DNA of 7,399 nt from Mycobacterium sp. (GTDB lineage Bacteria > Actinomycetota > Actinomycetes > Mycobacteriales > Mycobacteriaceae). Below the pieces are notes generated by a model, which made no database searches, was not told where the DNA came from, and saw only the letters and a program-made list of their open reading frames with translations. The stretch covers positions 1 through 7,399 of the forward strand of contig JAQSXQ010000069.1 of the NCBI GenBank assembly GCA_029256565.1, written 5' to 3'. Positions 1 through 5,921 of the stretch are shown in pieces. A program made the position numbers and the translations under genes. Positions within the stretch are counted from its first letter, which is position 1; each line of letters begins with the position of its first letter.

Positions 1-534
1 GCCGTCGTCGTCGACCGCAGCGGGGTGTTGGGCGTCTACCGCAAGACGCACCTGTGGGACACCGAGAACAACGTCTTCGACCTCTCCGACGACCTGCCGC
101 TGGTCGTCGACACCGCACACGGCCGGGTCGGGGTGATGGTCTGCTACGACGTCGAGTTCCCGGAGTGGGTGCGGGCGGCCGCGCTGCAGGGTGCCGACCT
201 GCTGTGCGCACCGGTCAACTGGCCACTGCTCCCCCGGCCGGACGGTGAGCGGCCGACCGAGGTGGTGCGGGTCCAGGCCGGCGCAGGGATGAACCGCATG
301 CCGATAGCGGTGTGCGATCGCACCGGGACCGAGCGTGACGTCGACTGGATCGGCGGCAGCGTCATCACCGACGCCGACGGCTACCCGATGGCGATGGCCC
401 AGTACGGGCACGCGGGCAACATCAGCGCCGACGTCGACCTGGCGCAGTCACGGATCAAGAAGTTCAACCAGCACAACGACGTTCACGGTGACAGGCGGAC
501 CGACCTGTACCGCCGGACTGCGCTACTGGACTGA
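1..534 (+). CDS. Nitrilase / carbon-nitrogen hydrolase, C-terminal part (5' end outside window)
   Basis: This is a cytosolic amidohydrolase of the nitrilase superfamily, which attacks carbon-nitrogen bonds with a Glu-Lys-Cys triad. The reading frame is open from base 1, so the N-terminus with the catalytic Glu is missing; 177 residues are visible. The catalytic Lys sits in YRKTHLW (visible residue 15, codon 43-45). The nucleophile Cys sits in VCYDVEFPEWVR (visible residue 48, codon 142-144). The C-terminal signature NDVHGDRRTDLY matches the 'NDv..DRRP.LY' ending usual for the family. The substrate cannot be read from this part; aliphatic amidase or N-carbamoyl-amino-acid hydrolase types are possible. 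It stops at TGA 532-534 and its last 12 bases overlap the convergent gene on the minus strand. The superfamily call is firm and the substrate is open. Confidence 0.93.
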   Translation, partial: AVVVDRSGVLGVYRKTHLWDTENNVFDLSDDLPLVVDTAHGRVGVMVCYDVEFPEWVRAAALQGADLLCAPVNWPLLPRPDGERPTEVVRVQAGAGMNRMPIAVCDRTGTERDVDWIGGSVITDADGYPMAMAQYGHAGNISADVDLAQSRIKKFNQHNDVHGDRRTDLYRRTALLD

Positions 535-1176
535 GCGGTCGGTCATCGAGCGCACCGACTGCGGCAGCTCGATACCGGCCGTGAGGTCGGGCGCAGGCCT
601 CGGGGCGCCGTAGACGGTGGCCATGGGAACGACGCCCGCCCAGGCGTCGCCGGCAACGTCGGAGTCCGGGTCCTCTGGCCAGCCCGCACTGACCTTCAGC
701 GACCAGTTGTCGGCCGTGATCGCCATGCGCAGGGCGAGTGTCGCGGCGACCTCCTTGCGGGTACTCGGGCGCAACTCGGCGACCCGGCCCGGGATGAACG
801 CATCGGTCAGCGCGTCGAGGTACGGGACCTTCTCGGCCTCGGGAACCGGCTCGAAGACACCGAACAGCACCGCGCTGCGGTAGTGGAACGACGACTCGAA
901 ACCACTGCGCGCCACCACGACACCGTCGAGTGTCGTCACCGACACCGCGGCGGGCGCGCCCGCCGCCAACGCGCGCAGCCATGGCGACCCCGTGGAGCCG
1001 TGCACCACCAATTCGTCACCCACGCGGGTGAATCCAGTCGGAAACACGGTGGGATGGCCGTCGCGGACGAGCGCGATCGTCGCCAGCGGCGTGCTGGCCA
1101 ACAGGGCGTCCAACGCCTCGCGCGAGGCAGTCTGCTTCTCGCCGAGCCGGGTCACCCGGGTCGGCGGATGCGTCAC
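523..1176 (-). CDS. Pyridoxamine 5'-phosphate oxidase-family (FMN-binding split-barrel) protein
   Basis: The 217-residue protein looks like the Pyridox_ox_2 branch of FMN-binding split-barrel proteins, which includes NimA-like flavoproteins. These are small dimeric cytosolic flavin enzymes, often of unknown substrate. Supporting patches are the N-terminal strand pair LATIALVRDGHPTVFPTGF (about 31-49), the FHYRSAVLFGVFEPV patch (97-111) where the family carries a typical 'YRSV.vFG' motif, and the C-terminal SAGWPEDPDSDV followed by DAWAGVVP (163-184). The GTG start at 1176 is chosen because it gives a normal family N-terminus, although no strong Shine-Dalgarno precedes it; a second in-frame GTG lies seven codons downstream. 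It stops with TAG at 523-525, overlapping the convergent nitrilase. The flavin ligand (FMN, or F420 in related actinobacterial families) and substrate are not determined. Confidence 0.85.
   Translation of the reverse strand: MTHPPTRVTRLGEKQTASREALDALLASTPLATIALVRDGHPTVFPTGFTRVGDELVVHGSTGSPWLRALAAGAPAAVSVTTLDGVVVARSGFESSFHYRSAVLFGVFEPVPEAEKVPYLDALTDAFIPGRVAELRPSTRKEVAATLALRMAITADNWSLKVSAGWPEDPDSDVAGDAWAGVVPMATVYGAPRPAPDLTAGIELPQSVRSMTDRSVQ
535..562 (+). terminator. Hairpin directly after the nitrilase stop, possible U-tract-less terminator
   Basis: Bases 535-543 pair with 554-562 (nine pairs, ten-base loop), starting on the base after the nitrilase TGA. Eight pairs are Watson-Crick. The pair 537/560 is G-U in plus-strand RNA but C-A on the minus strand, so the fold suits the nitrilase transcript. 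No T-run follows, which is common for mycobacterial terminators. The hairpin lies inside the coding end of the opposing gene. Function is inferred from position and fold only. Confidence 0.35.
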
Positions 1177-1203
1177 AGGTCAGTCCGGGATGGCATGCGC
1201 CTC

Positions 1204-1209
1204 ATGCTA
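1204..1209 (-). promoter_or_regulatory. Possible -10 element for the split-barrel protein gene
   Basis: TAGCAT on the minus strand fits the TANNNT core of mycobacterial SigA -10 boxes. A start about seven bases downstream would give a leader of roughly 20 bases before the GTG at 1176. No convincing -35 is seen 17-18 bases upstream, so the call is weak. Confidence 0.28.
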
Positions 1210-1215
1210 ACTGGC

Positions 1216-1252
1216 GCAGACCCGGCCTGCACCCGGATTATCTCAGCCGGGT
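1216..1252 (-). terminator. Tandem GC-rich hairpins at the end of the small exported-protein gene
   Basis: ACCCGG (1252-1247, minus strand) can pair with CCGGGT (1236-1231) across a ten-base loop that holds the TGA stop of the gene at 1243. A second five-pair hairpin with one G-U uses GCAGG/TCTGC between 1230 and 1216. A second CCGGGT copy (1225-1220) could compete for the same arm. No U-run follows. The location between this stop and the next gene's promoter fits a terminator, but the stems are short. Confidence 0.33.
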
Positions 1253-1494
1253 TCGGACGTGGGCGCCGGTGGCGCGAGAACCGTTGGCGCCGCGGATGGG
1301 GTCTGCGGAGTCGACGGCGTGGCCGCCTTCGTGGTGGTCTCGCCGAATTCGCTCGACGGCGCCTCGGAGAGTCTGGTCGACACGTCGGTGTCCACGGCGC
1401 CGTACGTCATCGCGGCTGCTGCCAACACGGCACCGGCTCCGATGGACGCCAGGATCGACTTCGTCCAGTTGCGTTGCTGCATAACGACTGTCAC
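1243..1494 (-). CDS. Small exported or membrane-anchored Pro/Thr/Ala-rich protein, function unknown
   Basis: I do not recognise this gene as a named family. From the GTG at 1494 it encodes 83 residues; from the ATG at 1482 it encodes 79. The longer frame reaches a GTG at 1539. The GTG at 1494 is preferred because a purine-rich GAGAGAG stretch lies just upstream, while the ATG has no such sequence. Near the N-terminus, charged residues (QQRNWTK) precede a hydrophobic segment SILASIGAGAVLAAAAMTYG, the pattern of a signal sequence or signal anchor. The rest is low in hydrophobics and rich in Pro, Thr, Ser and Ala (TPSTPQTPSAAPTVLAPPAP), as in extracytoplasmic mycobacterial linkers that can be O-mannosylated. 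It follows the hydrolase gene after 73 bases and may be the last gene of the operon or a separate unit. Coding is supported by this layout and in-frame GC3 bias, not by homology. Confidence 0.6.
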   Translation of the reverse strand: MTVVMQQRNWTKSILASIGAGAVLAAAAMTYGAVDTDVSTRLSEAPSSEFGETTTKAATPSTPQTPSAAPTVLAPPAPTSEPG

Positions 1495-1503
1495 TGCTGT
1501 CTC

Positions 1504-1566
1504 TCTCGTTCGTGCTGCGTGGTGGCGCAGATGCACCACTCAATGGCAACACGGGTACGAACGAGA
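1504..1566 (-). promoter_or_regulatory. Ten-base inverted repeat that can pair with the RBS of the small exported-protein gene
   Basis: Minus-strand TCTCGTTCGT (1566-1557) starts one base after the hydrolase stop codon. It is perfectly complementary to ACGAACGAGA (1513-1504), which forms part of the purine-rich RBS region before the GTG at 1494. Between the arms an inner hairpin GTGGTG/CACCAC (1539-1534 with 1524-1519, nine-base loop) brings them closer. Folding would mask the RBS, and a ribosome ending translation of the hydrolase would disrupt the first arm. The pairing is seen; the coupling role is inferred. Confidence 0.4.
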
Positions 1567-1567
1567 T

Positions 1568-2170
1568 CTATTCCGCGTCAGTGATACTCGCCGCGTCGGG
1601 AACGACGATGGCAAACAGATCGGACAGCGCCGCCAGGCTCGCTGCCTGGACCGCCGAGGCAGGCAGCGGGGCGCCGTCGACGCCCGGCAGGCTGCGCGTC
1701 GCGGTGGCGCTGGCAACCACGGAAGGGGCGTAGCCGAGGTTGAACGCGCCGCGTGCCGTCGAGTTCACGCACATGTGCGTCATGAACCCCGTCAGCACCA
1801 GGTTCGACACCCCCGCCGCCTTCAGCCGCTCGTCGAGGTCGGTCTGCACGAACGAGTCGGGGTACTGCTTGACCACCACCGGTTCGCCGTCGCGGGGTGC
1901 GACGAGCGGCACGATCGCGCCGATGTCGTCGCCGAGGTCGTACGGCGAGCCCGCGCCACCGTCGTGCTGGACGTGGATGACCGGGATGCCTGCCGTCCGC
2001 GCGCGGTCGAGCAGGGTCGCGACCTCGTCGAGCGCCGCGGACACGCCGTCGAGTTCCATCACGCCGCGGGTGTAGGTGTTCTGGCAGTCGATGAGCACCA
2101 GCGCCGACTCTGCCAACACGGCGGGGCGACTGGGCAGGGCGGACAGTTCGCGCAGCGTGGGACGGGTCAC
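1568..2170 (-). CDS. Isochorismatase-family cysteine hydrolase
   Basis: This is a 200-residue cytosolic hydrolase of the isochorismatase/nicotinamidase superfamily. The Asp-Lys-Cys triad is visible: Asp28 in LVLIDCQNTY, Lys101 in VVVKQYPDSF and Cys134 in THMCVNSTARGA. The MCV..TAR.A pattern is typical of the cysteine-hydrolase branch. The family cleaves amide or vinyl-ether bonds in small molecules (nicotinamide, isochorismate, ureas, carbamoyl compounds); the substrate here is not readable from sequence. The GTG start at 2170 is chosen because the Asp motif then falls at the usual distance from the N-terminus. The longer open frame upstream runs into cysQ in an arginine-rich, non-family sequence. 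It begins 14 bases after the cysQ stop, so it is probably co-transcribed with the sulfate-activation genes. It ends in TAG at 1568-1570. Confidence 0.9.
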   Translation of the reverse strand: MTRPTLRELSALPSRPAVLAESALVLIDCQNTYTRGVMELDGVSAALDEVATLLDRARTAGIPVIHVQHDGGAGSPYDLGDDIGAIVPLVAPRDGEPVVVKQYPDSFVQTDLDERLKAAGVSNLVLTGFMTHMCVNSTARGAFNLGYAPSVVASATATRSLPGVDGAPLPASAVQAASLAALSDLFAIVVPDAASITDAE

Positions 2171-2184
2171 CTCTGCGAGCGTAC

Positions 2185-2961
2185 TCAGCGGGCCGTCGTG
2201 ACCGCGAGCACCGCATCGGCCAGTTCCGGCCTGCACACGATCAGGTCGGGCAGCAGCACGTCGGGCTGGTTGTAGCGCAGCGGTGAGCCGTCGATGCGGG
2301 ACGTGAAGAGTCCTGCCGCACGGGCGACGGCGACGGGCGCGGCGGAGTCCCACTCGTACTGGCCGCCGGCGTGCACGTACACGTCGGCGATGCCCTGCAC
2401 CACCGACGCGACCTTGGCCCCGGCCGAGCCCATCTCGACGAGCGTGCCGCCCAGCGCCTCGCGCACCGCGAGCGCCACCTCGGGCGGCCGGGTGCGCGAC
2501 ACCACGATCCGCGGTGCGGCAGGCGCGGGTGGCGGCGGCGCGACGTCCGGCGTGGCGAGCGTGACGCCCTGGGCGGGCAGTGCGACCGCCCCTGCGACGA
2601 GTTCACCGGCCTGCCACAGCGCCACGTGCACTGCCCAGTCCTCGCGGCCGAGTTCGGAGAACTCGCGGGTGCCGTCGAGCGGGTCGACGATCCAGACCCG
2701 CTCGCTGGTCAGGCGGATCGGATCGTCGGCACCTTCCTCGGACAGCACGGCGTCACCCGGCCGTTCGGCCGCCAGTGCCTGCATCAGGAAGTCGTGCGAG
2801 CGCATGTCCCCCGCCGACTTCCGCTCCTTGGCGTCGGCGTCGGCGAACTCGACGCGCACGCGCAGCAGCAGTTCGCCCGCCTGGGTCGCCAGTGCCGCGG
2901 CGACCTCGTGGTCGGAGGCTGTGCCGATCCCCCGGTCGCTACGCTCCTGCCCGCCGGTCAC
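2185..2961 (-). CDS. cysQ: 3'(2'),5'-bisphosphate nucleotidase CysQ (inositol-monophosphatase superfamily)
   Basis: This 258-residue Mg-dependent, Li-sensitive-type phosphatase removes the 3'-phosphate of PAP or PAPS, returning AMP or APS. It controls and detoxifies the activated sulfate pool in the cytosol. Metal-site motifs appear in order: GD at 51-52 in KSAGDMRSHD, SEE at 74-76, WIVDPLDGTREF at 90-101 (motif A) and EWDSAAPVAVARAAG at 204-217 (motif B). A short Pro/Ala-rich insert (APPPPAPAAP, 141-150) lies between the two lobes. The GTG start at 2961 overlaps the cysNC stop in the sequence GTGA, so translation is likely coupled. The location behind cysDNC supports CysQ over a generic inositol monophosphatase. 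In M. tuberculosis the characterised CysQ (Rv2131c) is encoded away from cysDN, so this copy may be an additional paralogue. Confidence 0.92.
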   Translation of the reverse strand: MTGGQERSDRGIGTASDHEVAAALATQAGELLLRVRVEFADADAKERKSAGDMRSHDFLMQALAAERPGDAVLSEEGADDPIRLTSERVWIVDPLDGTREFSELGREDWAVHVALWQAGELVAGAVALPAQGVTLATPDVAPPPPAPAAPRIVVSRTRPPEVALAVREALGGTLVEMGSAGAKVASVVQGIADVYVHAGGQYEWDSAAPVAVARAAGLFTSRIDGSPLRYNQPDVLLPDLIVCRPELADAVLAVTTAR

Positions 2962-4808
2962 CGCTTGGCGTCGATCATGTCGATCACGGCCTGCGCCAGA
3001 TCCTCGACCGCCTGGTCCGGCGTGAGGCGCAGGTCGGGATTCTTCGGCCGTTGGTACGGGCTGTCGATGCCGGTGAAGTGCGTGATCTCGCCGCGCCGGG
3101 CCTTGGCGTACAGCCCCTTGGGATCACGCCTTTCGCAGTCCTCCAGCGGGGTGTCGCAGAACACCTCGAAGAAGTCGTAGCCCTGATCGGCATGCACTCG
3201 GCGTGCGAGTTCCCTGTGCTCCTCGAGCGGGCTGATGGCGGGCACCAGCACGATCTGACCGGAATCGGCGAGCAGCGTCGCGATGTGGGCCAGGCGACGC
3301 AGGTTCTCGGCGCGGTCGGCCATCGAGAAGCCGAGATCGGCGTTGAGCCCGTGGCGCAGGTTGTCACCGTCGAGAACATAGGCGGGACGGCCACTTTCGA
3401 GCAGCTTCTGCTCGACGAGCATCGCCACCGACGACTTGCCCGACCCCGACAGACCCGTGAACCACACCGTCGACCCACGCGACAGCCGGTCCTCCGCCGT
3501 GACGAGGTTCTGGTGCTTGATCGCGTTCGGACTCGCCGCGCGCGCAGACGCCGGCGTCGTGTCGCGGACCATGCCCGCGGCGACGGTGCCGTTGGTGTCG
3601 GGATCGATCAGGATGAACGATCCCGTCGCGGCGTTGCGCGAGTACTCGTCGAGCAGCAACGGGGCCTGGGTGCGCAGCGTGATGCGACCGAGTTCGTTGA
3701 GCTTCAACGCCGTTGCGCTCTTGTCGCGGTGCAGCGTGTTGACGTCGAGGCGGTAGTCGAGAGCCGTCACCCTGGCCCTGGTGGTGCGGCTGGTGTGCTT
3801 GACGAGGTACTCGCGACCGGGTTCGAGCGCGGCCCCGTCGGCCATCCAGCACACCATCGCGTCGAATTCCTGGGTGACGTGCGGCTGGTTGTTCTCGCGG
3901 GCGAGCATGTCGCCGCGCGAGATGTCGATGTCGTCGGCCAGGCTGATCGACACCGCCATCGGCGGGAAGGCCTCGGTGACGGGTCCCGTGGGGCCCTCGA
4001 TCTCGGTGATGCGGCTGGTCAATCCAGCCGGCAGCACCACGATCTCGTCACCCGGGCGGAGCACGCCGCTCGCGACGGTGCCCGCGTAGCTGCGATGGTC
4101 GGCGTGCTCGCGGGTCTGCGGCCGGATCACGTACTGCACCGGGAACCGGACGTCGATCAGGTTGCGGTCACCGGCGATGTAGACGTCTTCGAGGTGACTC
4201 AGCAGCGCGGGTCCGTCGTACCACGGCGTCGCGTCCGACTTGGTGACCACGTTGTCGCCGTTGAGCGCCGACAGCGGGATCGTCGTGACGTCGTGGATGT
4301 CGAGGCGCGCGGCGAACTCGTGGAAGTCGTCGCGGATCTTGTCGAACCGCTCCTGGTCCCAGTCGACGAGGTCCATCTTGTTGACGGCCAGCACGATGTG
4401 CTGGATGCCGAGCAGCGAGGCGAGGAACGCGTGCCTACGCGACTGCTCGAGCAGACCGTGGCGGGCGTCGACGAGCACGATGGCCAACTGGGCGGTCGAG
4501 GTGCCGGTCACCATGTTGCGGGTGTACTGCACGTGCCCGGGGGTGTCGGCGATGATGAACTTCCGCTTCGCCGTGGCGAAGTAGCGGTAGGCGACGTCGA
4601 TCGTGATGCCCTGCTCCCGCTCGGCCCGCAGGCCGTCGGTCACCAGCGCCAGGTCGGTGTAGTCGTTGCCACGCTCCTTGGAGGTGCGTTCGACGGCGGC
4701 GAGCTGGTCCTCCATGACGGCCTTGGAGTCGTACAGCAGCCGACCGATAAGGGTCGACTTGCCGTCGTCCACGGATCCCGCGGTGGCAATTCTCAGCAGC
4801 GTTGCCAT
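2958..4808 (-). CDS. cysNC: Bifunctional sulfate adenylyltransferase subunit 1 / adenylylsulfate kinase CysNC
   Basis: The 616-residue fusion joins an EF-Tu-like GTPase to APS kinase. With CysD it makes APS from sulfate and ATP, driven by GTP hydrolysis; its C-terminal domain then makes PAPS. GTPase motifs are G1 GSVDDGKST (11-19), the G2 region GITIDVAYRYF (67-77), G3 DTPGH (88-92), G4 NKMD (143-146) and G5 SAL (180-182). Beta-barrel domains follow to about 440. The kinase domain runs from about 445, with P-loop GLSGSGKSS (452-460), DGDNLRHGLN (480-489), ISPLEEHR (525-532) and FTGIDSPYQRPKNPDL (578-593). All key motifs are present, so both activities look intact. The ATG at 4808 is chosen over longer open sequence because it gives the family start MATLLRIATAGSVDDGKST. 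It is one base past the cysD stop (TGA-T-ATG), and a GAGAGGG RBS lies inside the end of cysD. The length is close to that of M. tuberculosis CysN. Confidence 0.97.
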   Translation of the reverse strand: MATLLRIATAGSVDDGKSTLIGRLLYDSKAVMEDQLAAVERTSKERGNDYTDLALVTDGLRAEREQGITIDVAYRYFATAKRKFIIADTPGHVQYTRNMVTGTSTAQLAIVLVDARHGLLEQSRRHAFLASLLGIQHIVLAVNKMDLVDWDQERFDKIRDDFHEFAARLDIHDVTTIPLSALNGDNVVTKSDATPWYDGPALLSHLEDVYIAGDRNLIDVRFPVQYVIRPQTREHADHRSYAGTVASGVLRPGDEIVVLPAGLTSRITEIEGPTGPVTEAFPPMAVSISLADDIDISRGDMLARENNQPHVTQEFDAMVCWMADGAALEPGREYLVKHTSRTTRARVTALDYRLDVNTLHRDKSATALKLNELGRITLRTQAPLLLDEYSRNAATGSFILIDPDTNGTVAAGMVRDTTPASARAASPNAIKHQNLVTAEDRLSRGSTVWFTGLSGSGKSSVAMLVEQKLLESGRPAYVLDGDNLRHGLNADLGFSMADRAENLRRLAHIATLLADSGQIVLVPAISPLEEHRELARRVHADQGYDFFEVFCDTPLEDCERRDPKGLYAKARRGEITHFTGIDSPYQRPKNPDLRLTPDQAVEDLAQAVIDMIDAKR

Positions 4809-4809
4809 A

Positions 4810-5736
4810 TCAGAAGTAGCCCTCTCGCTTGCGGTCTTCCATACCGGCCTCGGAGATCCGGTCGTCGGCGCGCGTGGCGCCACGTTCGGTCAGCCGCGAG
4901 ATGGCCGTCTCGGCGATCACCTCGGCCACGGTCGATGCCTTGGATTCGACGCAGCCCGTGCACGTGACGTCGCCGACGGTGCGGAACCGCACGGTCTTCT
5001 CGATGATCGGCTCGTCCTTGCGCGGCTGCAGGTACTTGTGGACGGCCAGCAGCATGCCGTCGCGCTCGAACACCTTGCGCTGGTGCGCGTAGTAGATGGA
5101 CGGCAGCTTGATCTTCTCGGCGCCGATGTAGGACCAGATGTCGAACTCGGTCCAGTTCGAGATCGGGAACGCGCGGATGTGCTCGCCCTTGTGGTGCCGG
5201 CCGTTGTAGAGGTTCCACAGCTCGGGACGCTGGGCCTTGGGGTCCCACTGGCCGAACTCGTCGCGGAAGCTGAACACGCGCTCCTTGGCGCGGGCCTTCT
5301 CCTCGTCGCGTCGGGCGCCGCCGAACGCGGCGTCGAACTTGTTCTCCCGGATGGCGCGCAGCAGCGTGAACGTCTGCATCGGGTTGCGCGAGGGGATCGT
5401 CTCGACGACTCGGCCCGCGTCGATGTCGTCCTGCACCTTGGCCACGACCAGGCGGACGCCGCTCTGGGCGACCAGTTCGTCGCGGACGGCGAGGACCTCG
5501 TCGAAGTTGTGCCCGGTGTCGACGTGCATCACGGGGAACGGCAGCCTGCCCGGCCGGAAGGCCTTGAGCGCCAGATGGAGCATGACGATCGAGTCCTTGC
5601 CGCCGGAGAAGAGCAGCACCGGCTTCTCGAATTCGGCGGCGACCTCGCGGATGATGTGGATGGCCTCGGCCTCCAGCACCCGCAGGTGGCTCAACTCGTA
5701 CTTGCCGACGGGCTGGTCGAGTTCGGCGGCCGTCAT
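4810..5736 (-). CDS. cysD: Sulfate adenylyltransferase subunit 2 CysD
   Basis: This 308-residue catalytic subunit of heterodimeric ATP sulfurylase adenylates sulfate to APS in the cytosol. It is a PAPS-reductase-like N-type ATP pyrophosphatase. The PP-loop SGGKDS lies at 44-49 within PVLLFSGGKDSIVMLHLA. Other family landmarks are HVDTGHNFDEVLAVRD, GGARRDEEKARAKERVFSFRD, FPISNWTEFDIWSYI and the C-terminal FRTVGDVTCTGC patch, and it ends in the typical KREGYF. It is full length and intact. The start ATG at 5736 has a strong RBS (AAAGAGGA, 5748-5741) four bases away. It is the first annotated gene of the operon with cysNC one base downstream. Its start overlaps the stop of a 15-codon upstream ORF, which could add leader-based control. 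Confidence 0.97.
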   Translation of the reverse strand: MTAAELDQPVGKYELSHLRVLEAEAIHIIREVAAEFEKPVLLFSGGKDSIVMLHLALKAFRPGRLPFPVMHVDTGHNFDEVLAVRDELVAQSGVRLVVAKVQDDIDAGRVVETIPSRNPMQTFTLLRAIRENKFDAAFGGARRDEEKARAKERVFSFRDEFGQWDPKAQRPELWNLYNGRHHKGEHIRAFPISNWTEFDIWSYIGAEKIKLPSIYYAHQRKVFERDGMLLAVHKYLQPRKDEPIIEKTVRFRTVGDVTCTGCVESKASTVAEVIAETAISRLTERGATRADDRISEAGMEDRKREGYF

Positions 5737-5780
5737 GACTTCCTCTTTAAGTTGGTAGAGATAGCCAGAATTGCAATCAT
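5733..5780 (-). CDS. Putative leaderless upstream ORF (15 codons) overlapping the cysD start
   Basis: On the minus strand an ATG at 5780 opens a frame encoding MIAILAISTNLKRKS and stops at TGA 5735-5733. The stop shares ATGA with the cysD start. The ATG lies seven bases after the TAGATT -10 box, which is where transcription should begin, so the ORF would be translated from the extreme 5' end without a Shine-Dalgarno. Leaderless translation is widespread in mycobacteria. The codons are unlike the surrounding genes: AT-rich, with ATT, TTA and AGG, which are rare at this GC level. Its second half carries the cysD RBS. It contains no cysteine, so it is not the poly-Cys attenuator type known upstream of some mycobacterial sulfur genes. 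Translation is inferred, and chance occurrence in a short leader cannot be excluded. Confidence 0.45.
   Translation of the reverse strand: MIAILAISTNLKRKS
5741..5748 (-). promoter_or_regulatory. Strong ribosome-binding site of cysD
   Basis: AAAGAGGA on the minus strand lies four bases before the cysD ATG. It fixes the start at 5736 and sits inside the last codons of the upstream ORF, so upstream translation would pass over it. Confidence 0.75.
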
Positions 5781-5787
5781 GCCCAGG

Positions 5788-5817
5788 AATCTACGATGCG
5801 AGCGCCGCGAGTGTCAA
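5788..5817 (-). promoter_or_regulatory. SigA-type promoter of the cysD operon
   Basis: On the minus strand a perfect TTGACA (5817-5812) is followed after 18 bases by TAGATT (5793-5788), which has the TANNNT core. The predicted start is at about 5780-5781, on or next to the ATG of the upstream ORF. It gives a cysD leader of about 45 bases, too short for a classical riboswitch. The quality of the -35 box is unusual for a mycobacterial promoter and suggests strong basal activity or repression-type control. Confidence 0.7.
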
Positions 5818-5849
5818 CGTCCCGGCCCACCTTCCGAGGATCAAGGCGT

Positions 5850-5878
5850 GTGACACCCGTCGAGGGCGGTCATAGAAT
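5850..5878 (+). promoter_or_regulatory. Promoter of the small secreted-protein gene
   Basis: GTGACA (5850-5855) and TAGAAT (5873-5878) are separated by 17 bases; each matches five of six consensus bases. The predicted start near 5885 gives a leader of about 37 bases containing a five-pair hairpin (AGGTC 5891-5895 with GACCT 5903-5907) before the RBS AGAGGGAG (5908-5915). It fires away from the cysD promoter; the two -35 boxes are 32 bases apart. Confidence 0.65.
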
Positions 5879-5921
5879 GGCCGCAGTAAGAGGTCGGGGA
5901 AGGACCTAGAGGGAGCCGGCG

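Noticed and set aside
1259..2275. Plus-strand open frame of 338 codons antisense to the hydrolase and small exported gene
   Set aside because: No motif or good RBS, and it overlaps a hydrolase with an intact catalytic triad on the other strand.
2171..2353. N-terminal extension of the cysteine hydrolase into cysQ
   Set aside because: The extension is arginine-rich and unlike the family; the GTG at 2170 gives a normal N-terminus and operon spacing.
4809..4883. N-terminal extension of CysNC upstream of the ATG at 4808
   Set aside because: It overlaps the end of cysD and precedes the conserved MATLLRIATAGSVDDGKST start, which has its own RBS.
2580..4967. Very long plus-strand open frame (795 codons) antisense to cysQ, cysNC and the end of cysD
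   Set aside because: It is a GC-bias shadow. The translation is arginine/valine/aspartate-rich without domains, while the minus strand carries all CysNC and CysQ motifs in order.
5737..5787. Riboswitch or poly-Cys attenuator in the cysD leader
   Set aside because: The predicted leader is only about 45 bases, has no stable multi-helix fold visible by eye, and the upstream ORF has no cysteine.
4666..5853. Plus-strand open frame of 395 codons antisense to cysD
   Set aside because: Low-complexity product with no recognisable motif; the opposite strand encodes complete CysD.
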